A stretch of DNA of 64,000 nt from the NCBI GenBank assembly GCA_022678445.1, contig JALBWU010000007.1:139501-203500 (forward strand), given 5' to 3'. This document shows positions 30,412 through 39,260 of this stretch, in pieces (the first letter of the stretch is position 1; every line of letters starts with the position of its first letter). Source of the DNA: Candidatus Aramenus sp. CH1 (GTDB lineage: Archaea > Thermoproteota > Thermoprotei_A > Sulfolobales > Sulfolobaceae). The notes under the pieces are model-generated. The model searched no databases. It had not been told where the DNA came from and saw only the letters and a program-made list of their open reading frames with translations. The translations under genes were made by a program, and so were the position numbers.

Positions 30412-31530
30412 ATGCTTCTTATACCGGGCCCCGTTAACGTTCCCAGAAGCGTGGAGTTTGAGGCCACTAGGGTAGTGAACCACAGGTCGGACGCCTTCAG
30501 AGAGGTAGTGTCCCAACTGGAGGGAAAGCTAGCTAAGCTCTTCTCCTCCGATAGGGTAGCGTTGCTGACTGGATCTGGCACGCTAGCGGTAGAGGCAATG
30601 GTCTACTCTTTGCTCAGAAGGGGAGAAAAAGTTGTGGTGCTAACGTATGGTGAGTTCAGCGAGAGGTTGCTGGACTCAGTTAAGCGTAGAGGAGCACAGC
30701 CAGTTGTTTACAGAAAGGCCCCCGGAGAGTCGTTTAACGTAGAAGAAGTAAAGAAGGTGGTAGAGGAGAACAAGGACGCCTCTGCAGTGGCATTGGTCCA
30801 TAACGAGACGAGCACTGGTATAGCGTTTAGGGAATTGAGGAGTGTGGTAAAGGCCATTAAGGATTCGGGGAAGAAGGCGCTGGTGGACTCCGTCTCCGGT
30901 TTCGCTGCCTATGAACTGCTGGTAAACGAGTGGGGAATCGACGCCGTGGCAACCGGTAGTCAAAAGGCCTTGGCGTCCGTGCCAGGTATGGGACTGGTAG
31001 CCCTATCCAAGGAAGGGATATCCAACTTGAGCTCAGTAGACGTTCCAGCATTTCACGACATACAACTCTACTTGAAGTTCCAAGACAAACACGAGACTCC
31101 CTTTACTCCAGCAGTAGGGGTATTCTTTGCGACCCTAAGGGCTGCAGAGCTTCTGGAAAGGGAAGGAATCAAAAACAGGTGGGCAAGACACGAGGCATGT
31201 GCCCGGTATCTCAGGAAGGTAACCACTGAGATTGGCTTCTCCCTTCTTGGTAACGAGTCCAATTTCTCCAACACTGTAGTGGCAGGCGTTCCCCCAATAT
31301 CCCCCAAGTCCTTAATTGCCGAACTGAAGAACAGGGGCATTGAGGTCTCTGGGGGCATGGGAGAATTACGTGAGAAGATAGTCAGAATAGGCATACTGGG
31401 AGTAGTTGACGATAGGGCAATCCAAAAGCTTGTGACCGCGCTCTCTGATATTCTGAAACAAGAGGTAAGTCTAAAGGCGCCTTCCCAGTGCTCTCTGCCG
31501 GACTTCTTAAGGGCTGAAGTTGAATGGTAA
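30412..31530 (+). CDS. Class V aminotransferase, probable phosphoserine or serine-type aminotransferase
   Basis: 372 aa. Fold type I PLP enzyme like alanine-glyoxylate/serine-pyruvate aminotransferases: LIPGPVNVP start, [27 protein letters not shown] and the PLP lysine in [12 protein letters not shown]. It follows serA without a gap. I infer that it makes phosphoserine from 3-phosphohydroxypyruvate, replacing a classical SerC, because no SerC is seen; serine-glyoxylate transfer is the alternative. The last about 20 residues ([15 protein letters not shown]) extend past the usual fold. Confidence 0.85.
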   Translation: MLLIPGPVNVPRSVEFEATRVVNHRSDAFREVVSQLEGKLAKLFSSDRVALLTGSGTLAVEAMVYSLLRRGEKVVVLTYGEFSERLLDSVKRRGAQPVVYRKAPGESFNVEEVKKVVEENKDASAVALVHNETSTGIAFRELRSVVKAIKDSGKKALVDSVSGFAAYELLVNEWGIDAVATGSQKALASVPGMGLVALSKEGISNLSSVDVPAFHDIQLYLKFQDKHETPFTPAVGVFFATLRAAELLEREGIKNRWARHEACARYLRKVTTEIGFSLLGNESNFSNTVVAGVPPISPKSLIAELKNRGIEVSGGMGELREKIVRIGILGVVDDRAIQKLVTALSDILKQEVSLKAPSQCSLPDFLRAEVEW

Positions 31531-31565
31531 GATTTATTTTTAGAAGTCAATCCCTATTTTCTAGT

Positions 31566-31844
31566 ATGTCTGATAGTGAGTATTTAACTCCCTTAAACAA
31601 GACGTTCGCGGAGAGCTGGAAGACTAGACTTACCCTTTACGAGAGGGCAAGGGTGATCAGTGCTAGGGCCTTACAGCTGGCCATGGGTGCTCCTCCCCTT
31701 ATTGACATAAGCAGTATGGATCAGAAGAGCCTTACCAGTATTGCAATCGCCCAAGAAGAGCTTAGGAGGAGAGTCCTCCCCATAACAATAAGGAGAAGGT
31801 ACCCCAACGGCAAAGTAGAGTTAGTATCTCTGAGAAACCTATAA
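31566..31844 (+). CDS. rpoK: DNA-directed RNA polymerase subunit K (Rpb6/omega)
   Basis: 92 aa from ATG 31566. The omega/Rpb6 core is [23 protein letters not shown] followed by a helix and [16 protein letters not shown]. It helps assemble and stabilise the polymerase clamp. ATG 31566 is chosen because a TATA-like ATTTATTTTT is centred about 25 bp upstream, giving a leaderless start, and because residues before it would overlap the aminotransferase end. Confidence 0.92.
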   Translation: MSDSEYLTPLNKTFAESWKTRLTLYERARVISARALQLAMGAPPLIDISSMDQKSLTSIAIAQEELRRRVLPITIRRRYPNGKVELVSLRNL

Positions 31845-31850
31845 AGCGGT

Positions 31851-33842
31851 GTGTTATTGGTTGACAAAAAACCTTACGTCGTTATAATAGCTGAAAAACC
31901 TAAGGCTGGGAAAAAGATAGCTGAGGCCTTCGGAAAGTACTTCCAGCTTTCCTATCGTAGCGTAAAGTATTGGAAAGTGAGCTTTAATGGAGAACAGATA
32001 GTAATAGTCACTGCTGCAGGGCATCTTTACGGGTTACATGGAGCCAGCGGGTTTCCTGTCTACGATATGTCGTGGGAACCCTTGTGGAGAATAGACAAGA
32101 AGGCCTATTACACCAAAAAGTACATGGACGTGATAAACTACGTTGCGGGTAACGCTAAGTTCTTCGTAAACGCTTGTGACTACGACATCGAAGGTTCAGT
32201 CATAGGTTACCTTATTATAGACAAGCTAGGGGGCATCGCCAACGCAAAGAGGATGAAGATCAACGCGTTGACTAAGGACGAGATACTAAGGGCTTACTCT
32301 GACCTTCAGCCTCTTGACCTAACTATGGTAGACGCGGGTATAGCCAGGCACAAGGTAGACTGGTTGTGGGGGATTAACGTCAGTAGAGCCCTCATGTTGT
32401 CAGTAAAGAAGGTTTCCGGTAAGAGGGTTATCTTAAGCGCTGGAAGGGTTCAGAGCCCGACTTTGCTCCAAGTAGTTAACAGGGAAATGGAGAGGTACTT
32501 ACATTTACCCTTACCGGAGTTCAAGGTCAAGGTAAAGGTGGAGGTAAAAGGCAGGGTATTCGATGTCCTCTTGGAGGGGAGATTCAACGTCCTTTCCGAG
32601 GCTAAGGAGTTAGCTGAGAGACTTAAGAGGGACGTACTGTTCGTGGAGGGGGTTTCGGTAGGCAAGACAAGACTAGTTAGACCTCCACCTTTTAACTTGA
32701 TAGACCTACAGCTAGAGGCGGGGAGGCTCTTCGGCTTCTCCCCATATAAGGTGGAGAGGCTAGCAGAGGAACTTTACTTGGACGGCCTAATAAGTTATCC
32801 AAGGACTAACAGCCAGAAAATACCCCCGACAGTAAATGTGAGGGAAATAGTGGAGGGGATCTCCAGAGGACCCCTAGGTTATTTAGTCTCTCTCCTAAAC
32901 AAGCTTACTCACGGGAAGTACGTTGTAAGGCAAGGGGAAAAGGACGATCCAGCTCACCCCGCAATCTACCCTACGCAGTACTTTGGCTCTAGGCTACCAA
33001 GGGATCAGTACAAGCTCTACGAGCTCATAGTAAGGAGGTTTCTCGCCTCCATGTCCGTGGACGCGTGGGTAGAGAGGCAGAGCGTTGCTTTGAGGTTCAA
33101 GAAAAGCGGGCTAAAGCTTAACCTAAGCCTCCAGGGGGTAGTGGAGAAGGGATGGCTGGAGATCTACCCTTACGTAAAGGTTAAGGACGAGGCCCTCCTT
33201 GAGGTTAAAGAAGGGGAGGAGGTAAACGTCAAAGGGATTAGCGTGGTTACCTCCCTGAGTAAGCCCCCACAGAGGTTCAGTAAGACCACGCTCTTGAAGT
33301 GGATGGAGAGCTCAAACTTGGGCACTGAGGCTACTAGGGGTATGATCATAGAGACCCTCTTTGAGAGGAAGTACGTAAAGCTGTCTGGGAGGTCGATAGT
33401 CCCAACCAAGCTAGGAATAGTTATAGCTGAGGTGCTAGGCCAATTCTTCGGCGAGCTGACAGACGTTAAGATGACTGCAGACATGGAACAAAAGCTAAAC
33501 GACATAATATACGGTAAGACTAACTCAGAGGAAGTAGCAAACGAGATGAGGGAGAAAATAGCCAAGTACGTGGAGGTGTTTGACAGCAATAAGGAAAAGA
33601 TAGGGGAGAAAATAGCCAAGGGACTTGGATACCTCCAGTACCAAAGGTGTAAGTACTGCGACTTCGAGGCAGAAGAGGGGGGGCTATGCAGGTATCACTT
33701 AAACGCTATGGAGAAGGTCAAGGAAGGGATAAACGAGTGGATGATAAGGACGGGCTATCCGAGGGACCGCGTTATCAAGTCGCTTGAGAAATCAAAATAT
33801 ACTGGTAAGTTCGTATTAGATGTAGTTAAAGAGATGATGTGA
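31851..33842 (+). CDS. top3: DNA topoisomerase III (type IA)
   Basis: 663 aa. Toprim domain at the N-terminus (VVIIAEKPKAGKKIAEAF, with the DxD in NACDYDIEG), then the type IA core with the active-site Tyr in LDGLISYPRTNS. A short C-terminal zinc knuckle (CKYCDFEAEEGGLCRYH) is present. Length and neighbours match S. solfataricus topoisomerase III (SSO0907 by memory), which relaxes negative supercoils and helps decatenation. The start is GTG 31851, six bases after rpoK. Its position beside cdvCBA links chromosome resolution with division by context. Confidence 0.93.
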   Translation: MLLVDKKPYVVIIAEKPKAGKKIAEAFGKYFQLSYRSVKYWKVSFNGEQIVIVTAAGHLYGLHGASGFPVYDMSWEPLWRIDKKAYYTKKYMDVINYVAGNAKFFVNACDYDIEGSVIGYLIIDKLGGIANAKRMKINALTKDEILRAYSDLQPLDLTMVDAGIARHKVDWLWGINVSRALMLSVKKVSGKRVILSAGRVQSPTLLQVVNREMERYLHLPLPEFKVKVKVEVKGRVFDVLLEGRFNVLSEAKELAERLKRDVLFVEGVSVGKTRLVRPPPFNLIDLQLEAGRLFGFSPYKVERLAEELYLDGLISYPRTNSQKIPPTVNVREIVEGISRGPLGYLVSLLNKLTHGKYVVRQGEKDDPAHPAIYPTQYFGSRLPRDQYKLYELIVRRFLASMSVDAWVERQSVALRFKKSGLKLNLSLQGVVEKGWLEIYPYVKVKDEALLEVKEGEEVNVKGISVVTSLSKPPQRFSKTTLLKWMESSNLGTEATRGMIIETLFERKYVKLSGRSIVPTKLGIVIAEVLGQFFGELTDVKMTADMEQKLNDIIYGKTNSEEVANEMREKIAKYVEVFDSNKEKIGEKIAKGLGYLQYQRCKYCDFEAEEGGLCRYHLNAMEKVKEGINEWMIRTGYPRDRVIKSLEKSKYTGKFVLDVVKEMM

Positions 33843-33888
33843 GACATGCCAGCCCGATCGGTGAGGTCCAACCCGAGGTATCTGAGAT
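33830..33888 (+). ncRNA. Weak candidate C/D-box sRNA in the top3/cdvC gap
   Basis: The 47-bp gap between two convergent stop codons, plus the last codons of top3, contain a C-like ATGATGT (33834-33840), 13 nt, D'-like CCGA (33854-33857), 3-nt spacer, C'-like GTGAGGT (33861-33867), 14 nt, D box CTGA (33882-33885). Box matches are imperfect and the D guide is 14 rather than 12 nt. There is no clear terminal stem. Kept because the order and spacing are those of a guide RNA in a typical location (3' gene ends). Confidence 0.28.
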
Positions 33889-33889
33889 T

Positions 33890-34996
33890 TCATAGTGCCT
33901 TGAACTTCTCATACCAACTCTCGTAGGCCTTTATTATGTCCTGGTTTACACTGGGCTTCCTGTACTTGAGCACTTCTAGCAGGTCCTCAGTAGTCAACTC
34001 CCTAGGTGCCTGTAATCCCTTCTCGAATACTTCCTTCACAATCTTCATGTACGCAGTCTGAACCACGTCTCTTATGTCGCTCGCAGTATAGCCCTCGAGT
34101 GCCCTGGCTACCTCGTCCACGTTCACATTATGGGAAGGGATCTTGGAGAGGTAGTAATTGACTAGAGACTTGCGTTGCTGAAGGTCTGGCAGAGGGATGT
34201 AGACTCTCTTCTGGAACCTCCTCAGGAAGGGCTCGTCTAGTCTCCAGGGCTTGTTTGTCGCCCCTATTACGTATACCTTGTAGTTCTCGCTCTTATCTAG
34301 GAGCCCGTCCATCTCCTTCAGGAACTGGTTCCTAACCCTGACCTCTCCTCCAACCTCGTTACCGAAAACGCCTAACAGTGCGTCTATTTCGTCGATGAAT
34401 ATGATGGAAGGCTTGTTCTCCTTTTTGGACAGCTCTCTGGCTGTATTAAAGATCTTTGCTACGTTTTTCTCAGCTTCTCCTAGCCACTTCGACATAATCG
34501 ATGCGGCATCAACTTGAAGGAAGTTGGAGTCTATTTCGTTAGCTACGGCTGCGGCTATCATAGTCTTCCCGCATCCGGGGGGGCCGAAGAGCAGTATGCC
34601 CCTTGGCCATCCTAGGGGGAACAGCTCTGGTCTCTTGGTGGGGTAAACTATCGCCTCCTTTAAGGCCTCCTTAACCTCGTCTAGTCCTACCACGTCGTTG
34701 AAAGATACCTTAGGTTTGTCCTTAACTACTAGCTCGTCAGTTGCATCACTTTTACCGTTATCTACCGTGGGCACTAACTCGGTGAGTACCTCAATTCTTC
34801 TCTTGTACTCGTTTATCATCTGCTCATACGCGTGCCTAGCAACGTGGTCTGGGTAGAGGGTTATTATCTGGGTTAAGATCTCGATGGCTTTCTTATAGTA
34901 GTTTACGGCTTCCTCAGCCTTACCCTCTTTGTCCGCCTTTACAGCTAAGATGGCGTACTTTCTTGCCATGTCCTCCAGCATTACCTGGGCACTCAT
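33890..34996 (-). CDS. cdvC: CdvC, Vps4-type AAA ATPase of the division machinery
   Basis: 368 aa. N-terminal MIT three-helix domain (residues 1-75, with [20 protein letters not shown]), a linker, then the AAA module: Walker A GPPGCGKT (138-145), Walker B IIFIDE (198-203), sensor GATNKPW and arginine finger in FLRRFQKR. It remodels and recycles ESCRT-III filaments; its MIT domain binds the MIM2 segment of CdvB. It starts 2 bp after the cdvB stop in the cdvA-cdvB-cdvC operon. Confidence 0.96.
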   Translation of the reverse strand: MSAQVMLEDMARKYAILAVKADKEGKAEEAVNYYKKAIEILTQIITLYPDHVARHAYEQMINEYKRRIEVLTELVPTVDNGKSDATDELVVKDKPKVSFNDVVGLDEVKEALKEAIVYPTKRPELFPLGWPRGILLFGPPGCGKTMIAAAVANEIDSNFLQVDAASIMSKWLGEAEKNVAKIFNTARELSKKENKPSIIFIDEIDALLGVFGNEVGGEVRVRNQFLKEMDGLLDKSENYKVYVIGATNKPWRLDEPFLRRFQKRVYIPLPDLQQRKSLVNYYLSKIPSHNVNVDEVARALEGYTASDIRDVVQTAYMKIVKEVFEKGLQAPRELTTEDLLEVLKYRKPSVNQDIIKAYESWYEKFKAL

Positions 34997-34998
34997 GG

Positions 34999-35769
34999 TT
35001 AAGCCTCCAGGCTAATTAGTCCCTTACTCGACATCTCCCTTAACAGGTTTAGTACCTCTTCCTTCCCCACTCCGTACCTCTTTGAAACGTAGTCTAGGTC
35101 TAGGTAACCACCGGTCTCGGATATGTAGTTTAGAATTTCCTTCTCGTCCAGCCTCTTCTTTACCTCCACTTTGGCTGGGATCTCCGAGGGTGGGTGTGGT
35201 AGATCTGGTAGGAGCTCCCTTACCTTTTGCTCGGCACTCTTCTGGGCCTCCTCTAGGATCTTCTTTGCTTGTTCATCGATTACCGCGGGCACAACGCTTC
35301 TGTCGCTTATCATCCCCGTCTCTGTAGCTATGCTGTTTACGCTACTGGTTATTGAGTCCAAGGTCATGGCTATTTCAGGAGAGATTGTCTTTATCTGGTC
35401 CTTTAGCCCTTCAAGGATCCTCACAATGGGGAAAAGCACCAACGACACTCCTTGTACTTCTTGTACCGTGTCCAACCTCAGCCTTACTTTTTCTATTGCG
35501 AGGTAGGCAGTGTAGAAGACCTTTATTATTTTCCTTATTTCGGAGATCTCCTGGGCGTAGATCGTGGCCTTTGCGAAGTCGCCGTCTATCTGTGCCCTCA
35601 CCACCTTGTCAAAGAGCTCCTTGTCCCTGTCTTTTAACCTCCTTATTGACTCGTCAATCCTCGTCTGCTGGTCCTTGAGCTTAATGGATATTTCAGTGAG
35701 AAGCCTCCCTAACTGTTCCTTCTTTTTCTTGTCGTTGTTAAAGTAAGAAACAAATAACTTTTTCAACAT
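34999..35769 (-). CDS. cdvB: CdvB, ESCRT-III division protein with MIM2 and winged helix
   Basis: 256 aa. ESCRT-III helical core (residues about 20-185), the proline-rich MIM2 segment [13 protein letters not shown] (about 192-204) for CdvC, and a C-terminal winged helix (208-256, [21 protein letters not shown]) that binds the CdvA tail. This domain order separates it from CdvB1 and CdvB2, which lack the winged helix. CdvB forms the first mid-cell ring and is removed by the proteasome before constriction in Sulfolobus. It lies 18 bp after cdvA. Confidence 0.96.
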   Translation of the reverse strand: MLKKLFVSYFNNDKKKKEQLGRLLTEISIKLKDQQTRIDESIRRLKDRDKELFDKVVRAQIDGDFAKATIYAQEISEIRKIIKVFYTAYLAIEKVRLRLDTVQEVQGVSLVLFPIVRILEGLKDQIKTISPEIAMTLDSITSSVNSIATETGMISDRSVVPAVIDEQAKKILEEAQKSAEQKVRELLPDLPHPPSEIPAKVEVKKRLDEKEILNYISETGGYLDLDYVSKRYGVGKEEVLNLLREMSSKGLISLEA

Positions 35770-35786
35770 CCTATTTCACTGGCTTG

Positions 35787-36504
<718 letters not shown>

Positions 36505-36528
36505 GGGTATTACTCCTCAAAAATACCC
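36505..36528 (-). promoter_or_regulatory. Inverted repeat directly before cdvA
   Basis: On the minus strand GGGTATT and AATACCC form a perfect 7-bp inverted repeat around a 10-nt loop that contains GAGGAG, ending at the cdvA ATG. With the predicted transcription start near 36523, it could be a DNA operator over the initiation site or an RNA hairpin that shows the ribosome-binding sequence in its loop. In Sulfolobus cdvA is repressed by the ribbon-helix-helix factor aCcr1; whether this repeat is its site cannot be told here. Confidence 0.5.
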
Positions 36529-36559
36529 TTTGTCTCGGTATTTACTTAAAAGGGTTAGG

Positions 36560-36626
36560 GCTCCTCAGCAGGCATTTCTCTTCACCTTTAAGCGCTTTTA
36601 ACCGTCATCATCGGTTTACGTCACAG
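36560..36626 (-). ncRNA. Candidate C/D-box sRNA upstream of cdvA
   Basis: Minus strand, in order: C box ATGATGA (36611-36605), 12 nt, D'-like CTTA (36592-36589), 3-nt spacer AAG, C'-like GTGAAGA, 10 nt, D box CTGA (36568-36565). A TATA-like TTTATTTATAGG near 36652 would start a transcript at about 36626. The C box is perfect and the D' geometry standard; the D guide is shorter than usual and no terminal stem is clear. It may instead be part of the cdvA regulatory region. Confidence 0.35.
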
Positions 36627-36689
36627 TACTTGTATTATTGAGTCCCAGCCTATAAATAAAATTGATTTGGATATATTAGGTAAGGGAAA

Positions 36690-36935
36690 ATGTCTCTTGG
36701 GACTCTGTATAACATAACTTCTCAAATTTTAGGTAACCACGTGAACTCCGGCTCCCTCTCAGAGATACTAGTACTAATCGGGTTGGCGATAATAGTATTG
36801 ATGGTATTTGGAGGCATTGTGTACGGTCTCTTTAAGGTGTTCTCCCTAATACCTAGAATGACCACGAAGCAGTTCCTGCTGTTCCTGCTAGGCATAGCGC
36901 TAGTGCTAATTGCTATAGGCATACTCTTGCCTTAA
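36690..36935 (+). CDS. Small two-span membrane protein divergent from cdvA
   Basis: 81 aa with two predicted membrane helices (about residues 25-50, [20 protein letters not shown]; and 61-80, [20 protein letters not shown]) joined by a short basic loop ([13 protein letters not shown]). The N-terminal 20 residues are polar. A TATA box CCTATAAATA near 36652 fits a short leader. It shares the 185-bp control region with cdvA. No known family; a role in membrane or division is a guess from context. The stop overlaps the convergent enolase stop by 4 bp. Confidence 0.75.
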   Translation: MSLGTLYNITSQILGNHVNSGSLSEILVLIGLAIIVLMVFGGIVYGLFKVFSLIPRMTTKQFLLFLLGIALVLIAIGILLP

Positions 36936-38176
36936 ACCCTTTTGTACCTAAAGCCATATTCTTTCTCTATTTCTAGGAGTCTGTTGTACTTGCTAGTCCT
37001 CTCTCCTCTAGCCGGCGCTCCTGTCTTTATGAAGTCGCTGTTGAGTCCCACCGCCAAATCGGCTATGAAGTTATCCTCAGTCTCCCCGCTCCTGTGGCTG
37101 ACTACCGTCTTGACGGAGTTCTCCCTAGCCAAGTCGAAGAACTCCAAGGTCTCTGTCACAGTTCCAACTTGGTTTAGCTTCACTATCACCCCAGTTGTGG
37201 ACTTAGCCTCTATGCCCTTCTTTAAGTACTTGGCGTTTGTCGTGTAGAGGTCGTCTCCTGTGACGATTACCTTTTTGAGCTTGCTCTGGAGTACGGAGAA
37301 TCTCTCGAAGTCGTTCTCGTTAAATGGGTCCTCGAGGTAAAGTATTGGGTAGGTGTCAGCTAGGTCCTTGTAGAAGTCGATCATCTCGTCCGGAGTCTTC
37401 TTAGATCCGTCTATCTCGTACACGTTTTCCCTCTCGTTGTAGAAGTCAGATGCCGCAGCGTCCATTCCAAGATATATCTTGTCTTCGTAGCCGGAGTTCT
37501 TCACTGCAGTGTAGACGAGGTCTAACGCGTCCACCGTCTTTGAAAGGGGCGGAGAAATTCCCCCTTCGTCACCTAATGCCGTGTAGATCTTCCCATACCT
37601 CTCCGTTATCAAGTTCTTTAACGTCTTGTAGACCGCGGTAGACGCTTTAAGGGCCTCCTTTAACGAGTCGAAGCCCAACGGAATCACGATAAACTCTTGA
37701 ATCTTCAATTGGTTTCCTGCGTGTTTCCCCCCGTTTAGTATATTAAGGAGGGGCACGGGGATGGTATGGGTTCTGAACCCCCCTATGTACTCGAAGACCT
37801 CCACCCCTAGGGCCTTGGCTGCAGTCTTGGCGACCGCTATGGAGGTGGAGATTATGGAGTTACCTCCTAGCCTAGACTTGTTCTCGGTGCCGTCAAGCTT
37901 TATCATGGTTGCGTCTACGTCCTTTTGGTATCTGACGTCCATACTGTGAAGAGCGTAGTTTATGTAGTAGTTCACCGACTCTACAGCTTTCCTAACTCCG
38001 CCGTCCTCGTCTCTCAGCTCCACAGCTTCCCTAATACCTCTAGAGGCGCCTGCAGGCGCGTCGCCGAAGTCCCTTATGCCTGCCTTAGTGGTGACGAAAG
38101 TCCTTACGGTGAAGTTGCCCCTAGAGTCAAGTATTTCCATTGCTTCTACCTTTTTTATTTCAAACCCACTACTCAT
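36932..38176 (-). CDS. eno: Enolase
   Basis: 414 aa. It interconverts 2-phosphoglycerate and PEP. Motifs: [24 protein letters not shown], the metal Asp/Glu ([25 protein letters not shown]), the catalytic Lys in [17 protein letters not shown] and [20 protein letters not shown] minus-strand TATA (CTATAAGTA near 38199) is about 23 bp before ATG 38176, giving a leaderless start. Shares this short divergent region with the membrane-protein gene at 38218. Confidence 0.96.
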   Translation of the reverse strand: MSSGFEIKKVEAMEILDSRGNFTVRTFVTTKAGIRDFGDAPAGASRGIREAVELRDEDGGVRKAVESVNYYINYALHSMDVRYQKDVDATMIKLDGTENKSRLGGNSIISTSIAVAKTAAKALGVEVFEYIGGFRTHTIPVPLLNILNGGKHAGNQLKIQEFIVIPLGFDSLKEALKASTAVYKTLKNLITERYGKIYTALGDEGGISPPLSKTVDALDLVYTAVKNSGYEDKIYLGMDAAASDFYNERENVYEIDGSKKTPDEMIDFYKDLADTYPILYLEDPFNENDFERFSVLQSKLKKVIVTGDDLYTTNAKYLKKGIEAKSTTGVIVKLNQVGTVTETLEFFDLARENSVKTVVSHRSGETEDNFIADLAVGLNSDFIKTGAPARGERTSKYNRLLEIEKEYGFRYKRV

Positions 38177-38217
38177 TCTTTTAAATCACTTCTTTACTTA
38201 TAGAGTTGAGAGTTTTA

Positions 38218-38505
38218 ATGTACTACGCCTTCCTCATAATGCTGATCTATGGCTTGCTCTCGCCCATTTACTTCAGACTCCTGAGGGGAAAGTTAAGCAA
38301 CGAGAAGGGCTTTTACGTTGTGTGGGTTACTGCCCCTTTCTTGGCATCATATTTTTACCTGTCCTCCTCCTTCCTTTACGCTTCGCTAATTGCCATAAAT
38401 GCGTTGGGGTACTACTTGGTGTACAAGGGAATGACGTCCCACGTTTCTGACGGACTGTTATTCCTTTTGACATCGGTCATTATAATGTTATTTTATAAAC
38501 TTTAA
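38218..38505 (+). CDS. Small polytopic membrane protein
   Basis: 95 aa from ATG 38218; a TTG at 38206 is an alternative. Three to four predicted membrane helices cover nearly the whole protein (MYYAFLIMLIYGLLSPIYF, VVWVTAPFLASYFYLSSSFLY, YASLIAINALGYYLVY, GLLFLLTSVIIMLFYKL). No recognised family. A TATA-like TTTTAAATC near 38183 fits a start near 38208. It is followed by a zinc-ribbon gene and a signal peptidase gene in the same direction. Confidence 0.7.
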   Translation: MYYAFLIMLIYGLLSPIYFRLLRGKLSNEKGFYVVWVTAPFLASYFYLSSSFLYASLIAINALGYYLVYKGMTSHVSDGLLFLLTSVIIMLFYKL

Positions 38506-38521
38506 AACAAAGGTTTTTCAC

Positions 38522-38842
38522 ATGCCTAAGAAACAGAAGGACTCCAATGTTTGCCCAAATTGTGGGACTGTAGTGGATAAGCCAGTAAAGACGTGGAACT
38601 TGGTTTCTCCTTTGCCAGACGCCTACGGGAGGATAACCATAACCGTAATGGGTTCATACGTCTGTCCAAACTGCGGTCATCGGTGGAGGGCAGTAGTGTC
38701 TAAAATCAAGGCAGGAGGGGACTCAGTAGAGATCGAGGGGAAGAAGGGCGTGAAGAAATTCGGAGAGGAAAAGGGGAAGAAGGAAGAGGACAGGGGAGAG
38801 ATAATAGAGTTGGACATAAGTGATTTGGATGAAGAAGAGTGA
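38522..38842 (+). CDS. Zinc-ribbon protein with acidic tail
   Basis: 106 aa. One zinc ribbon is split over the first 55 residues: CPNCG (11-15) and CPNCG (48-52) with a beta hairpin between. The C-terminal third is Lys/Glu-rich and ends in the acidic ELDISDLDEEE. The form recalls small archaeal transcription-elongation or chromatin-associated ribbons, but I cannot name a family. It overlaps the signal peptidase start by 14 bp, so they are co-transcribed. Confidence 0.75.
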   Translation: MPKKQKDSNVCPNCGTVVDKPVKTWNLVSPLPDAYGRITITVMGSYVCPNCGHRWRAVVSKIKAGGDSVEIEGKKGVKKFGEEKGKKEEDRGEIIELDISDLDEEE

Positions 38843-39260
38843 CATCCTCATCGTTGGGTTTATAGTGCTCATTTACGTTCTCTACTTCTCCAATATCATC
38901 AGCTCTGCCAGCGTAGAAGGTGTCTCCATGTACCCAACGTTCCAGAACGGGGCCTTAACTTTCTACACGTCGCCTCATAACGTCTCCCTTGGGAACATAA
39001 TCATCTACAAATCCCCTACCGTAGGAGCTTACGTTATACATAGAGTTGTCAGCGTGAACTACTATAACGGAGAAAAGTACTACGTTACGCAGGGAGTCGA
39101 CAAGATATCGAACCCAAAGCCGGACAACCAAATAGGTCTAGAGCCACTGCCCGGAATTCCCTCAAACTTGGTGTTGGGGAAAGTCGACGAGTACCACGGG
39201 GTCATCTTCTCGATCCCTTACTTAGGCTATATATCGATATTGCTCAACTCGCTTATCTGA
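38829..39260 (+). CDS. Signal peptidase I, archaeal Ser-His type
   Basis: 143 aa from ATG 38829. One N-terminal membrane helix (about 5-26), then the catalytic Ser in SMYP (S33), the His that replaces the bacterial Lys in IHRVV (H71) and the conserved Asp in PDNQIG (D99), and a C-terminal hydrophobic segment (IPYLGYISILLNSLI). It cleaves signal peptides on the outer face of the membrane. An upstream GTG at 38820 would add three residues. Convergent with gcvPB (8-bp overlap). Confidence 0.9.
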   Translation: MKKSDILIVGFIVLIYVLYFSNIISSASVEGVSMYPTFQNGALTFYTSPHNVSLGNIIIYKSPTVGAYVIHRVVSVNYYNGEKYYVTQGVDKISNPKPDNQIGLEPLPGIPSNLVLGKVDEYHGVIFSIPYLGYISILLNSLI

